Source: CAWJMN01 sp963844055
Lineage (GTDB): Bacteria; Planctomycetota; Planctomycetia; Pirellulales; Pirellulaceae
NCBI GenBank assembly: GCA_963844055.1
Contig: CAWJMN010000001.1
Coordinates: 3,286,001 to 3,350,000, forward strand
Reading direction: 5' to 3'
Length of the DNA: 64,000 nucleotides
In this document: piece by piece, positions 30,957 to 40,078 of the stretch
How positions within the stretch are numbered: position 1 is the stretch's first letter
Layout of the letters: every line of letters begins with the position of its first letter
Position numbers and translations under genes: made by a program
Notes under the pieces: model-generated
Databases searched by the model: none
Seen by the model: the letters and a program-made list of their open reading frames with translations, nothing else
Told to the model about the DNA's origin: nothing

Positions 30957-33278
30957 ATGTCGAAGCAGCTAACGAAATCGTTATCACCACCTCCGGCTTC
31001 CAAGGAGGGAGTCGCTGCAATAGGTGATAACGCCTCACCTAATGATGCCACGGCGTTTTATGAAAAGGGTGTCGTCTCGCCAAAGCACCTAAGCTCTGTA
31101 CAAGTCTCCCCTAATCTCAGGAGCTTACATTGCGACAGAAACTTTCCCAGCGGCATCGACCCACCTGATAACGGTGAGTTCAAAGCTGCACCTGCTACCA
31201 CCATTGATGGCGCTTCTTCTAACCCACGGTACCTCATCGGCAAAGAACTGGGCCGCGGTGGCATGGGGGCAGTATTTGAAGGTTGGGATGTTCAGCTCCA
31301 GCGACGTGTGGCCATCAAAATCATTCGCGAAGAAGAGTGCACAAAACCTAATAGCCTTCTTCGGTTTTTTCGTGAGGCCCGAATCGCAAGCCGCTTGCGC
31401 CATCCCGGCATCATTTCGATTCATGAATTCGATATTACCGAGGATGGGCAAGCCTTCATTGTGATGGGAATGCTCTACGGCCCCACATTGAACGAGTTGC
31501 TGGATTCCATTCAAGACCGCGTCACAGAGTTACCCTCCCTCATCAGCACCTTTTTTCAAGTCTGCCAAGCCATCGCCTACGCCCATTCTCAAGGAGTGAT
31601 TCACCGCGATCTCAAGCCCGCCAATATCATCGTCGGACGCTTTGGTGTTGTAACCGTTCTCGATTGGGGACTGGCCAAGGTCATTGGTGAGCAAGAACCG
31701 CCCCCAGACATCGCAGGCACTGATTCGCTGCACGACTCTGCCGCTTCCCACACGAAAGCCGATGGAACCGTGGCAGAGCCCTATTTCCTGCGAACCGAAG
31801 TCGGCACCATCTTCGGTACCCCTAGCTATTTGGCCCCCGAGCAAGCAGCAGGCGACATCGATCGAATCGATAAACGCTCAGATGTTTTTGGCCTCGGTAG
31901 CATTCTGTGCGAAATCCTTACCGGCCGACCTCCATTCCTTGGCAAAAGCCTACTAGAGATCCACTCCAAGGCCATGTCAGGCGACACGCAGGAGGCGATC
32001 GCCATGCTGGATAGCTGCATGGGCCCGCGTCCGATGGTCATCCTGGCAAAGCAATGCCTCTCTCCCAATCCGGCAGACCGCCCGCAAGATGCCAGTTACT
32101 TGGTAAACGCCATTACCGAGTATCTCGAGTCAGGTCAACGTCGAGCCGAACAAGCGCTGGTTCGCTTCTTTGATCTCTCCCTCGATCTGTTTTGCATTGC
32201 CAACTTCAACGGCTACTTTTGCCGCGTCAATCAGAATTTCTCTCGCGTACTGGGCTACACCTCTGAGGCACTCACTTCCTGCAAATTCCTCGAGTTCATT
32301 CATCCCGACGATCACGCCAGCACGATCCACGAGATCGAAAAGCTATCTCGGGGCGAGCCAACAATTCAGTTCCTCAACCGCTACCGCCATGCAGACGGCC
32401 ACTATCTCTGGTTCGAATGGACCGCCAGTTCCGAGATTGAGGAACAAGCCATCTATGCCGTAGCGAGAGATGTCACCGAACGGATGAAAGCGAATCATGC
32501 CTATCAGCAACTCAAAGAGGAACAAATCCGCCTGGCAGAAGTGGTCAACTCCGCCGACGATGCGATCATCGGCAAGGACCTAAACGGCATTGTATTCAGT
32601 TGGAACAAAGGCGCGGAAAAGGTCTTTGGTTACACGGCCGAAGAGATCGTGGGACGTTCCTTAGCTGTGCTACTACCACCGGAACGACTCAATGAAGAAG
32701 AACAGATCCTCAAACTCTTACAGCAAGGGCATACCTTCGATCACTTTGAAACCGTACACCTCCATCGAGACGGCCGACGCTTAGACATTTCGGCCACAAT
32801 CTCCCCCATTCATGATTCTCGAGGCAACATCGTTGGCGCATCAAAGATCGCCCGCAATATTAGCGAACAGAAGAAGCTACGAAGCGCGCTAGAAAAAAGC
32901 CGCCGCGAACTGATTGACTTCGCCGACAGCGCCCACCTACCGCTTCACTGGGTAGACGCCAGCGGAACGATCCTCTGGGCCAATCAGGCAGAACTTGACC
33001 TGCTCGGCTACCTACGAAGCGAATACATTGGCTACCCCGTCGCACGATTCCATGCAGATCCTTCCGCCATCGACGAGGTGCTGGCAAAGCTCATCAGCGG
33101 GCAGTCCCTCAAAGGGTTCGAAGCGCGCCTGATCGCCAAAGACAAATCCATCAAATACGTGTCGCTCTATTCCAGCCCCTATATCGAAGAGAACCAGTTC
33201 CAGCATACTCGCTGCTTTACGGTCGACATCACCGAGCTAAAAAAAGGAACGACCGGAAACCGTTTCCATCAAGATTAA
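30957..33278 (+). CDS. Serine/threonine protein kinase with three PAS domains
   Basis: 773-residue cytoplasmic Hanks-type kinase. After a 90-residue variable N-terminus the kinase domain (about 90-365) has the Gly-rich loop 'LGRGGMGAVFEG', Lys in 'VAIKIIRE', catalytic 'HRDLKPANII', 'LDWGLAKV' (DWG instead of DFG, as in many bacterial kinases) and 'GTPSYLAPEQA'. Then three PAS/PAC units (about 400-510, 525-640, 650-765), each with signs such as 'FIHPDDHA', 'GKDLNGIVFSWN' and 'ARFHADPSAIDE'. PAS domains usually sit in histidine kinases; behind a Ser/Thr kinase they would let it sense redox, light or a ligand. No transmembrane segment. No partner phosphatase or FHA protein nearby. Confidence 0.9.
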   Translation: MSKQLTKSLSPPPASKEGVAAIGDNASPNDATAFYEKGVVSPKHLSSVQVSPNLRSLHCDRNFPSGIDPPDNGEFKAAPATTIDGASSNPRYLIGKELGRGGMGAVFEGWDVQLQRRVAIKIIREEECTKPNSLLRFFREARIASRLRHPGIISIHEFDITEDGQAFIVMGMLYGPTLNELLDSIQDRVTELPSLISTFFQVCQAIAYAHSQGVIHRDLKPANIIVGRFGVVTVLDWGLAKVIGEQEPPPDIAGTDSLHDSAASHTKADGTVAEPYFLRTEVGTIFGTPSYLAPEQAAGDIDRIDKRSDVFGLGSILCEILTGRPPFLGKSLLEIHSKAMSGDTQEAIAMLDSCMGPRPMVILAKQCLSPNPADRPQDASYLVNAITEYLESGQRRAEQALVRFFDLSLDLFCIANFNGYFCRVNQNFSRVLGYTSEALTSCKFLEFIHPDDHASTIHEIEKLSRGEPTIQFLNRYRHADGHYLWFEWTASSEIEEQAIYAVARDVTERMKANHAYQQLKEEQIRLAEVVNSADDAIIGKDLNGIVFSWNKGAEKVFGYTAEEIVGRSLAVLLPPERLNEEEQILKLLQQGHTFDHFETVHLHRDGRRLDISATISPIHDSRGNIVGASKIARNISEQKKLRSALEKSRRELIDFADSAHLPLHWVDASGTILWANQAELDLLGYLRSEYIGYPVARFHADPSAIDEVLAKLISGQSLKGFEARLIAKDKSIKYVSLYSSPYIEENQFQHTRCFTVDITELKKGTTGNRFHQD

Positions 33279-33284
33279 AGCGAC

Positions 33285-33500
33285 CTATTTCGGCTTGTTG
33301 TCGCCATCACGCAGTTTTTTGTTTTCCGCCCGCAGTCGCAAGTTCTCTTCTTCCATGGCTGCCATGGCATCACTTCCGTGACTTGCCTTGTTGGAGGCGG
33401 ACGAAAATAAAACCGCCGCCAGGACTACGCCACCACCAACCACCACTACGGCAATGATGATCAGTTCAATAATTCCAACACCCAAGAATCCTAAAAGCAT
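33285..33500 (-). CDS. Small membrane protein with C-terminal coiled coil
   Basis: 71 residues: an N-terminal transmembrane segment ('IELIIIAVVVVGGGVVLAAVL'), then a helical, charged tail ('MEEENLRLRAENKKLRDG') with heptad-like Leu spacing. A GAGGGG sequence lies just upstream of the ATG, supporting translation. It faces the kinase gene tail to tail, seven bases apart. Function unknown; small tail-anchored coiled-coil proteins can be assembly or regulatory partners. Confidence 0.75.
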   Translation of the reverse strand: MLLGFLGVGIIELIIIAVVVVGGGVVLAAVLFSSASNKASHGSDAMAAMEEENLRLRAENKKLRDGDNKPK

Positions 33501-33902
33501 ATTCCCCTCGGTTGAATGAAGTGCATTTTTGCCATCCCCCCGTAAAAGAGCATCTTCATGCTGCCGAAGTCAATCCATAAAGCTCCATTAGGTGCAAAAT
33601 GGGGTTTACCATCCTTGGCAGCGGCAGAAACAAGTTTTTTTTCTGCGATTCGCTGCCCCCACATCCTGGCTTTACTGGCACGAAGCCCTGGTCGCAAACA
33701 GTTTATTTCACGCCACTTACGGCAATGCATTCCCCGCGGGAACACCCTCTGCTTCGTGCCCCGAAGGCCGCACGTCGTAGCCGCCTAGGCCAAAACTCCT
33801 TATTATCAAGGCTGTTAAACAGGCTAGAAACCCTCTTGCCTGGATGGATTGGCAGTTGCCCAAGTGCAACCAATCGTTTTTCCTGTTTTCCTGAAGAATG
33901 TC
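33501..33902. other. Intergenic region
   Basis: 402 bases between divergent genes. Overlapping open frames in several phases show no family resemblance. Nothing firm seen. Confidence 0.5.
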
Positions 33903-34691
33903 ATGGACATGCACCGTTTTGTTCTCTTGGCGATTGCTTGCCTACTGTTACCATCACTCGCTCAAGTGCAAGGCCGACGTGGCAATCCTTACGAACAGGG
34001 CTTAGAGCTTGCCAAAGATGGCAAATACCAAGAGGCCATTCCATTCTTCACCAAGGCGATCGCCACGGACCCTCGCAATGCCGATGCGCTGTTCGAACGA
34101 GCCATCGCCTATCACGAGACTGGCGAGTACGACAAGTCGATTGCCGATACAACGCAAGCTTTGAAGATCAATCCCGAAGATGACACCTTCCATTATCAAC
34201 GGGGCCGCAGCTGGCTCTCCAAAGGGGATGCGAACAAGGCTTTGGCCGATTTCAATGAAGCCATTCGTTTGGACAAAACCGATGACCCCGACTACCTCTT
34301 CTATCGCGGCCAATGCCTAGAGACCAAGGGAGAGTACGAGAAGGCCATCGCCGACTTCCAAAAGGCGATTCGTATCGACCCCAAAGACGCCGACTTTTAC
34401 AATGCACTCGCTTGGCTGCAAGCCACGTGTCCCACGGATCGCTATCGCAATGGCAAAGAAGCGTTTCAAAACGCCAGCCAAGCATACCAACTTAGTGGCG
34501 GAAATGACCCGATGTATATGGACACCCTAGCCGCCGCCTATGCCGAAAATGGATCGTTTGCCATGGCGCAAGAATGGCAGACCAAAGCGATCGACCTACT
34601 CATGGATGAGCCCACCAAGGAAGACTTTCGCAAACGCCTCGCCCTCTACAAGCAGAATAAGCCTGTTCGCCAGCAGCCCGCGAAGCCTTAA
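33903..34691 (+). CDS. Exported TPR-repeat protein
   Basis: 262 residues. A signal peptide ('MHRFVLLAIACLLLPSLAQ') is followed by about six tetratricopeptide repeats, visible as 'YEQGLELAKDGKYQEAIPFF', 'ALFERAIAYHETGEYDKSI', 'HYQRGRSWLSKGDANKALAD' and 'LFYRGQCLETKGEYEKAIAD'. TPRs bind other proteins, so a scaffold role in the periplasm is likely. The C-terminal part ('CPTDRYRNGKEAFQNA') follows the common pattern of planctomycete and bacterial TPR proteins. The ATG at 33903 is chosen because it begins the signal peptide; an upstream frame start at 33849 is less convincing. Confidence 0.87.
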   Translation: MDMHRFVLLAIACLLLPSLAQVQGRRGNPYEQGLELAKDGKYQEAIPFFTKAIATDPRNADALFERAIAYHETGEYDKSIADTTQALKINPEDDTFHYQRGRSWLSKGDANKALADFNEAIRLDKTDDPDYLFYRGQCLETKGEYEKAIADFQKAIRIDPKDADFYNALAWLQATCPTDRYRNGKEAFQNASQAYQLSGGNDPMYMDTLAAAYAENGSFAMAQEWQTKAIDLLMDEPTKEDFRKRLALYKQNKPVRQQPAKP

Positions 34692-35445
34692 TCCCGCTAT
34701 CGCCTCGCTTCTAGCCGTAGCCGTATCACGTCGGCTCCTGCTGCGCCACGACCGCAACTAACCCGAACCGGACGCAACCACCTTCCCAACTGTTTAAATT
34801 GCTGCGGCACTACAAACAATCATCAGCACCACATACAAACACGCGTGAGACACACCCTAGTATTCGATCTCGGAAACGTCCTGACTAAATAATCAGTTAA
34901 GACGACATCCGCTCTGACAACTTCTTTCGCGAAACTTGAGCGATATACTCCCAGCGCACCGTACTAAGGGTACTCCCAAAATCCGCTCGCTGCTTACCAA
35001 TGGGGGAGGCAACAAATGCCGACTTTCCTTTGGCAGTCTGGTTATTATAAACACTAAGTAGGCCTCCCCGTGCACAAACGCAAGCGAATGGAACTAAGAA
35101 CGTTGCCAGCATGCACCGCGTAGTTGCCTCTACTCGCCAATCCACTCCAATTGGCTTCGCACCATGCGCCGACCGGCGTCTGCGCGATTTCAAACCCTTG
35201 CCCCGCCAATTACCAAATCCGAAATTGAGTTGGCATGAACATACGCAAGACAGACTGTCGTCCAATTATCTACATTCATCTGTAACATTGGTGCGGGGGC
35301 TCTGGCCGTCGGGAAAATCTGTTTTCTAGTATCTCACACCGTAGTAACATTGCATCATTGACACATTAAAGTGGCGATGACGTTGGGTCACCATCGAACG
35401 ACACTAAAAGCCAGCGTGGCGATTGCGATCCAGGCAAAATCATGC
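34692..35445. other. Intergenic region without a confident gene
   Basis: 754 bases. A 122-codon minus-strand frame (34897-35265) was examined; it is Arg/Cys/Ser-rich with no domain or Shine-Dalgarno and is not called. Confidence 0.5.
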
Positions 35446-35982
35446 CTACTTATCAGATGGAGAAGACCGCGACTGCCCTGATGACGACGCAAATGCCACC
35501 ACCACTGCACCGATTAGGCCTGCCACCGTGCCGATTAACGTATGCACAACAACAAAGTAGACTCGATCCAGCGGATGAACATCGATAAGCAACAGTTTTA
35601 GTCCTGCGACGATCAATCCAACGAGCGGACCACAAATGAAGGTCAGGACAGAGGAACGTAAAGTAGGGAAAGTCCGTCGCTGGCTATCGTCAAGGCGAAC
35701 CGACCGAAAAAAGAACGCACCACCCAGCCCCCCGACGACTGCCGCATACACTTTCAGCTTGAGGAACCTTTCACCCAGGACCCCAGGAATTGACAGGCAA
35801 AGTACGGTCACAACAGTCACCGCACAAACGATAGCAATTAAAACGGACGACTTGGTTAGTGGTCGTCCACGGACCAATCGAACAAGCAGTCCCACCAACA
35901 ATAGCAACAGCAGTGCACTAATGGTCTTTCCGCCAAGTGACTTAGGCGAAATCATTGCAAGTACCTGTACGGCGTCCTCCAT
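35446..35982 (-). CDS. Multi-pass membrane protein of unknown function
   Basis: 178 residues with about five hydrophobic segments ('ISALLLLLLVGLLVRLVRG', 'VLIAIVCAVTVVTVLCL', 'VYAAVVGGLGGAFFF', 'LTFICGPLVGLIVAGL', 'LIGTVAGLIGAVVVAF'). No family recognised. The ATG at 35982 is chosen because AGGGG lies upstream. The Gly-rich helices suggest a compact bundle. It is 110 bases from the aspartic protease gene on the same strand, so co-transcription is possible. Confidence 0.65.
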   Translation of the reverse strand: MEDAVQVLAMISPKSLGGKTISALLLLLLVGLLVRLVRGRPLTKSSVLIAIVCAVTVVTVLCLSIPGVLGERFLKLKVYAAVVGGLGGAFFFRSVRLDDSQRRTFPTLRSSVLTFICGPLVGLIVAGLKLLLIDVHPLDRVYFVVVHTLIGTVAGLIGAVVVAFASSSGQSRSSPSDK

Positions 35983-36092
35983 GAATCCCCTTCCAAAGGC
36001 AATATTCGAATTCAATCCCTTGCCACGCTGCCGACCATACTAACGCAGATGCGTCCGCCTCGTACGTTTGCCCGCCCTCAAAACGACAGCCG

Positions 36093-37163
36093 CTATTTCG
36101 TAACGCTAACCTTCACCATGGTCAGCGTTTTGGCGCTAGCGTCGATCTCGAACTTAAAATTGCCCAAGAAGGCCATCCCCAGCAGGGGCTCTGCCGCTAC
36201 GGCATCGGCACTCAGCACCGCGCAGTCGACGTTGTCCACCGTAAACTTGCCAACACGTACCGAGGTGAGCTTCATTTTCCAGCCCTCGATCTGCCGGCCA
36301 TCAGCCAATGAAAGCAGGATCTTTTGATCCTTGTCCGTCGGGTGCAAGCCAATTTCTTCCGCCAATTTCAGCGGCAAAGAAACAATGCTGGCCCCGGAAT
36401 CCAAGATCATCTCATGCGTGTGCTTGCCATTGAGGACTACGGGCAAAGAGAAGGTCCGTCCTTCTTCACGCAGCGGAATAGAATCCGAAAGAACGGTGTC
36501 TTCCAAAGCCTTCAGCTTGGTTACATTCGTCTTGAATTGTTGCGAAGGGCCTAGCTCGTACTTTTTGCCACCAACCCGCTCGAGTGCCACCAAGAACTCT
36601 TGTACTTCGGGAAGCTGCGACTGCGTTTCGTAGTGGGCTAAAATGACATCGACCTTCTTCCGCATGTCGAGAATCAGCTGCACATACGCTTCGCGAGTCG
36701 TGTTAGTCTTCGCCCGGTAGGTCTTCTGCTGTTCCTCCTTTTGCGTTTGCTGTTCTTGCAGCAATTCCATCTGCCCATCCAAAGCACGCAAAGCACCCAC
36801 CAAACGGTTGTTCGTTGCAATGTCGTTCGGTCGAACGGCCGTCAATTGCGCATTATAAGTCACCTGCTGCGTGCGAAGCTGTGTCACGGCTTGCTTCATC
36901 TGCAGCAGTTGATTGTTGATCGCGGTTTCGTCCTTCACCGCCTGCAAAAGTTCCTTGCGCAGCTTTTGCGACTTCGTCAAATCCTTGACCCATTCAAGCT
37001 CATCCGGCAGCAGCACCAGCGGAGTGGAAATCTTCACTCCCAAACGCTTGGCCGTCTCCTTTAAGTCGTCGACCTCATCGCCTCGCACGGCTTCGCCCCG
37101 CGCGGAAACATACAGTAGGACACCCGTCGCAGCTAAAGCAGAAGCAAAGGTTCGGCGGCGCAT
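36093..37163 (-). CDS. Exported retropepsin-like aspartic protease with coiled coil
   Basis: 356 residues. A signal-like N-terminus ('RRRTFASALAATGVLLYVSA') is followed by a long coiled coil (about 50-190; 'LLQAVKDETAINNQLLQMKQ') and a C-terminal retroviral-type aspartic protease domain (about 235-356) with the active-site 'MILDSGASIVSLPLKLAEEI', 'LLSLADGRQIEG' and 'LLGMAFLGNFKFEI'. Such domains act as dimers, and the coiled coil could provide dimerisation. Substrate unknown. The ATG at 37163 is chosen because it begins the signal; the frame is open for 23 more codons. Confidence 0.83.
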   Translation of the reverse strand: MRRRTFASALAATGVLLYVSARGEAVRGDEVDDLKETAKRLGVKISTPLVLLPDELEWVKDLTKSQKLRKELLQAVKDETAINNQLLQMKQAVTQLRTQQVTYNAQLTAVRPNDIATNNRLVGALRALDGQMELLQEQQTQKEEQQKTYRAKTNTTREAYVQLILDMRKKVDVILAHYETQSQLPEVQEFLVALERVGGKKYELGPSQQFKTNVTKLKALEDTVLSDSIPLREEGRTFSLPVVLNGKHTHEMILDSGASIVSLPLKLAEEIGLHPTDKDQKILLSLADGRQIEGWKMKLTSVRVGKFTVDNVDCAVLSADAVAAEPLLGMAFLGNFKFEIDASAKTLTMVKVSVTK

Positions 37164-37351
37164 ATAGTCCCGGGCTTTCCTATCCGATTTACAGCCTAGC
37201 AAAGAGGGCAAAACGCCATCCTTTATGGGCATGGTAATCGAACTCCCAGGGGTCTAGCAAGCAGTTTTCAAAACTTTTAGTCGTGTGTCCCGAAATTCAC
37301 AACCAGTCCCGTTTTAGCTACCCGCTACCGAACTAGACCGCAACTCTCAAC

Positions 37352-39208
37352 CTATCTCTCTACCTTGGGATCTACCCAGACGCCCCAGTCGCTGCCATTG
37401 CCGTTTCCACCATCTTCCACCTTCAAAACCAACTCCTTCACTGCCGTCACGTCCAGCTCTACCTTGCGAAGCTCAGCGTTAGTAACCCTCTTCGAGCACC
37501 ACAACTCTTTGCCGTCTCCCAAAATCACAAACTCGACCGTCCCATCATGTCCCGAAGCCAAGCCTGCCCCAGCCGATAGCTTTTTCCACTTTCCATCCAG
37601 GTCATACGAATAGGAACTAGGAGCGTGGGCATAGAGCCCTCGCTCAAATAGCCGACCACCTACCTCAATCACCATCTCTTCATTCGGCAAGCGATTCACA
37701 ACCGGGCGTCCCCATCCCACGCGTGCTTCCTTCCAGGTGGAATCCGATAGCCAGCATACTTTCCCACTTGCCTTGGCAGGTGATGGTCCCAGCTTTGCAT
37801 CCAGCGTCGCGGCCAAGCTACGCGCCACTCGCAACAACTGCGCATCAGCTTCCCGGTTTCCAATCGCCTTTTCTACATTTCCTAGTTCAGTAGCAACGGC
37901 TTTGGCATCATTGCCAGCAATCGCTTGTATGAGCGGCCGCAGGGTCTTCTGCGCTTGAAACGCCGACAAATCCACCGTTCCATCCTCGACCACCGAATAT
38001 GGAACAGAAAACACGTTGTCATTGATCCGGCCACCATTCGCTTGACACGCCACCACACGCAGCACGCCAGACTTACCCGCCTTCAACGCATCGCAGCGCA
38101 ACGAGAATCTGCCCTTCGCATCGGGAATGACGCTGGCCGTCGTCGCGTCATAGTCATTCCCGCCGCTGGGGTCCATGTAGGCAACTACTGCGTACGCTGG
38201 CGGATCCGCACTAACTTTTGCAGAGAAAGTGAACGCCTTGGAATCTTCATCCACTTCTACCTTCACCTCGCTCAGCTCGGCATTGGCCGGTAAATCAATC
38301 CCTTTGGCGGAACCTGTAAATAGAGGATGACTCGCCAGACGCAATCCATCACAAAGTGTAAGGAACGAACCCCGTCCCTCGCCTCGGCGATCTTCGCCAT
38401 AGGTGCGGTTGCCACTTCCCATTAATGAAGTTCCTATCCGAACACGCTCTTGCGGCCGTTCCAAATTATGAGGCAACCCCAGCGCATGCCCCAGCTCATG
38501 ACAGACTCCCCCTACAAAGATGCTGTTGTACCTTCCCACAGAAATCTTGCCGTACTGGCCATCTTGAAGTAGCGGCTCTTTCCGGCCAAGCAAATCGGCA
38601 TCCAGCAGCGGAGAATCAACCTGCCATGCCACCCCATTACGCAAGCCCCCCGATGCATAGTACGGACTGTTCTGAGACATGGTCGCCGTCATCGGGTCCC
38701 AGTTGCTCATATTGCAAAAGATGACCAGCGTCTCCTTCGACGCCTCAATCCCTGCCGCTTCGAGCGTTGGCAAGCACTCCTTGCGAATCGCATCGCCGCT
38801 TTGCACGTGATATTTGGAATAAGGGCCAACTCCATGAACCAAATGGATCTTTAGCAGCCCATCCGCATCCGTTGCCAAGCGAATCGTGCGATCTCCAAAC
38901 CCGAGCCGACGCATCTCCTTGGCATAAAACTCACGAATATCAAACAAAACGCGGGTCAAACGCTCACGATATTGCGGCGCTGGCTCTCGATCTGACGGAG
39001 TCCAATAAACAATGTGCAACGTACGGCCAGAAGGAACCGGCTCCTGCGCATGATACGCGTCAAGCACCTTCCGCGCTGCCACCACTTGATCGGCGACGGC
39101 CACCTCCGGCGATTGTCCAAAGCATGGACCATCCACGAGCACACCAAGCCATCCGGCACACCCAATAACCACAACAAAACGCAATACAGCCAAGCTTGAA
39201 AGATTCAC
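37352..39208 (-). CDS. Exported zinc metalloprotease with C-terminal NPCBM domain
   Basis: 618 residues from a GTG at 39208, preceded by GGAG. Hydrophobic signal segment ('LRFVVVIGCAGWLGVLV'). The protease domain contains the extended zinc motif 'HELGHALGLPHN' (about residue 235), typical of metzincins (HExxHxxGxxH). A middle beta-domain (about 290-400) is of unclear type. The C-terminus (about 480-618) is an NPCBM-type carbohydrate-binding domain: 'WKEARVGWGRPVVNRLP', 'GLYAHAPSSYSYDLDG', 'VEFVILGDGKELW'. The combination suggests a surface or secreted protease directed at glycoproteins or polysaccharide-linked protein. Further in-frame codons upstream to 39304 look non-signal-like. Confidence 0.82.
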   Translation of the reverse strand: MNLSSLAVLRFVVVIGCAGWLGVLVDGPCFGQSPEVAVADQVVAARKVLDAYHAQEPVPSGRTLHIVYWTPSDREPAPQYRERLTRVLFDIREFYAKEMRRLGFGDRTIRLATDADGLLKIHLVHGVGPYSKYHVQSGDAIRKECLPTLEAAGIEASKETLVIFCNMSNWDPMTATMSQNSPYYASGGLRNGVAWQVDSPLLDADLLGRKEPLLQDGQYGKISVGRYNSIFVGGVCHELGHALGLPHNLERPQERVRIGTSLMGSGNRTYGEDRRGEGRGSFLTLCDGLRLASHPLFTGSAKGIDLPANAELSEVKVEVDEDSKAFTFSAKVSADPPAYAVVAYMDPSGGNDYDATTASVIPDAKGRFSLRCDALKAGKSGVLRVVACQANGGRINDNVFSVPYSVVEDGTVDLSAFQAQKTLRPLIQAIAGNDAKAVATELGNVEKAIGNREADAQLLRVARSLAATLDAKLGPSPAKASGKVCWLSDSTWKEARVGWGRPVVNRLPNEEMVIEVGGRLFERGLYAHAPSSYSYDLDGKWKKLSAGAGLASGHDGTVEFVILGDGKELWCSKRVTNAELRKVELDVTAVKELVLKVEDGGNGNGSDWGVWVDPKVER

Positions 39209-40078
39209 GCGCACTCCAATAAACGCCTTCACAGTACAAACAGAACATCCCAACGGAAGAAGCTGCCTTCGATTATCAATGCCTTGCCCTAGCGTCGCAA
39301 TCAAGGGGCAGGGGAGGGGCCCTATCTTCCGCCAGACGCCCGCCGACCTATTCTATCGATGGATCAACAGTCTCGTAACAGCAAACGATCCTGACCTTGC
39401 CATCTTAGGCGATCCCTTCCAACGCCCTTGCGCATCAAGACACTAGCGGCCATGCACCAACGGATCGGCCGATGACGATCCGCCAAAAACGGCCTACCAA
39501 CAAGGCGCTGTCATATCGCTTTGCTGCATGACGCCCAGTCGATCACATTTCGCATATTGCGATAGACCATTGTCGCCGTGAAGAATGGTCATCTTTGGAG
39601 GCGAGAGCTCACCTATACACCAAGCCGTTTTCTGCCATGTGCCAAATTTGGAATTCGTTTGCGCCTAGCGCAATTCCGTTCCGATTTGCAAAATTTGGAT
39701 TATTTTTTGTTGCTTCCCAGCACACGTCGCCGTGCCCACAAGGTGTGACACCCTGACACACCTCAGCACGGCATTTCTTTGTGAAAGGTGTCACAAAGTG
39801 GTATTTTTCATCGGAGATGTTAAGAGGACTGAACATTTCCTGGGCCAAGTGCATCCCAGGCACAAAGAAGTGTTAGCTTTCCGCACACATGCCTGCACAT
39901 GATGGAACGAAGTCTAAACCGGTCATATACCCAGACACGGTCGTCGCAATTATTGAACGTGTTTTAAAACATTGTTATGTTGCGACTTTATTCGTTAGCT
40001 TGCTGCGTAGTATTGACGCGGCAGGTTAACTCTCGTTTCGCTGGCGATCTTCACAAGCGTACATTGGGAGCAACAACC
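39209..40078. other. Intergenic region upstream of the giant gene, with an inverted repeat
   Basis: About 870 bases. TGTGACACC (39744-39752) and GGTGTCACA (39787-39795) form a perfect nine-base inverted repeat 34 bases apart, roughly 290 bases before the giant gene's ATG; it could be an operator or part of the leader. No gene seen. Confidence 0.5.

Noticed and set aside
34897..35265. 122-codon minus-strand ORF in the 754-base gap
   Set aside because: Unusual composition (Arg, Cys, Ser), no ribosome-binding site and no family features.
39609..39863. 84-codon minus-strand ORF upstream of the giant gene
   Set aside because: No Shine-Dalgarno, overlaps the inverted repeat, and has no domain.
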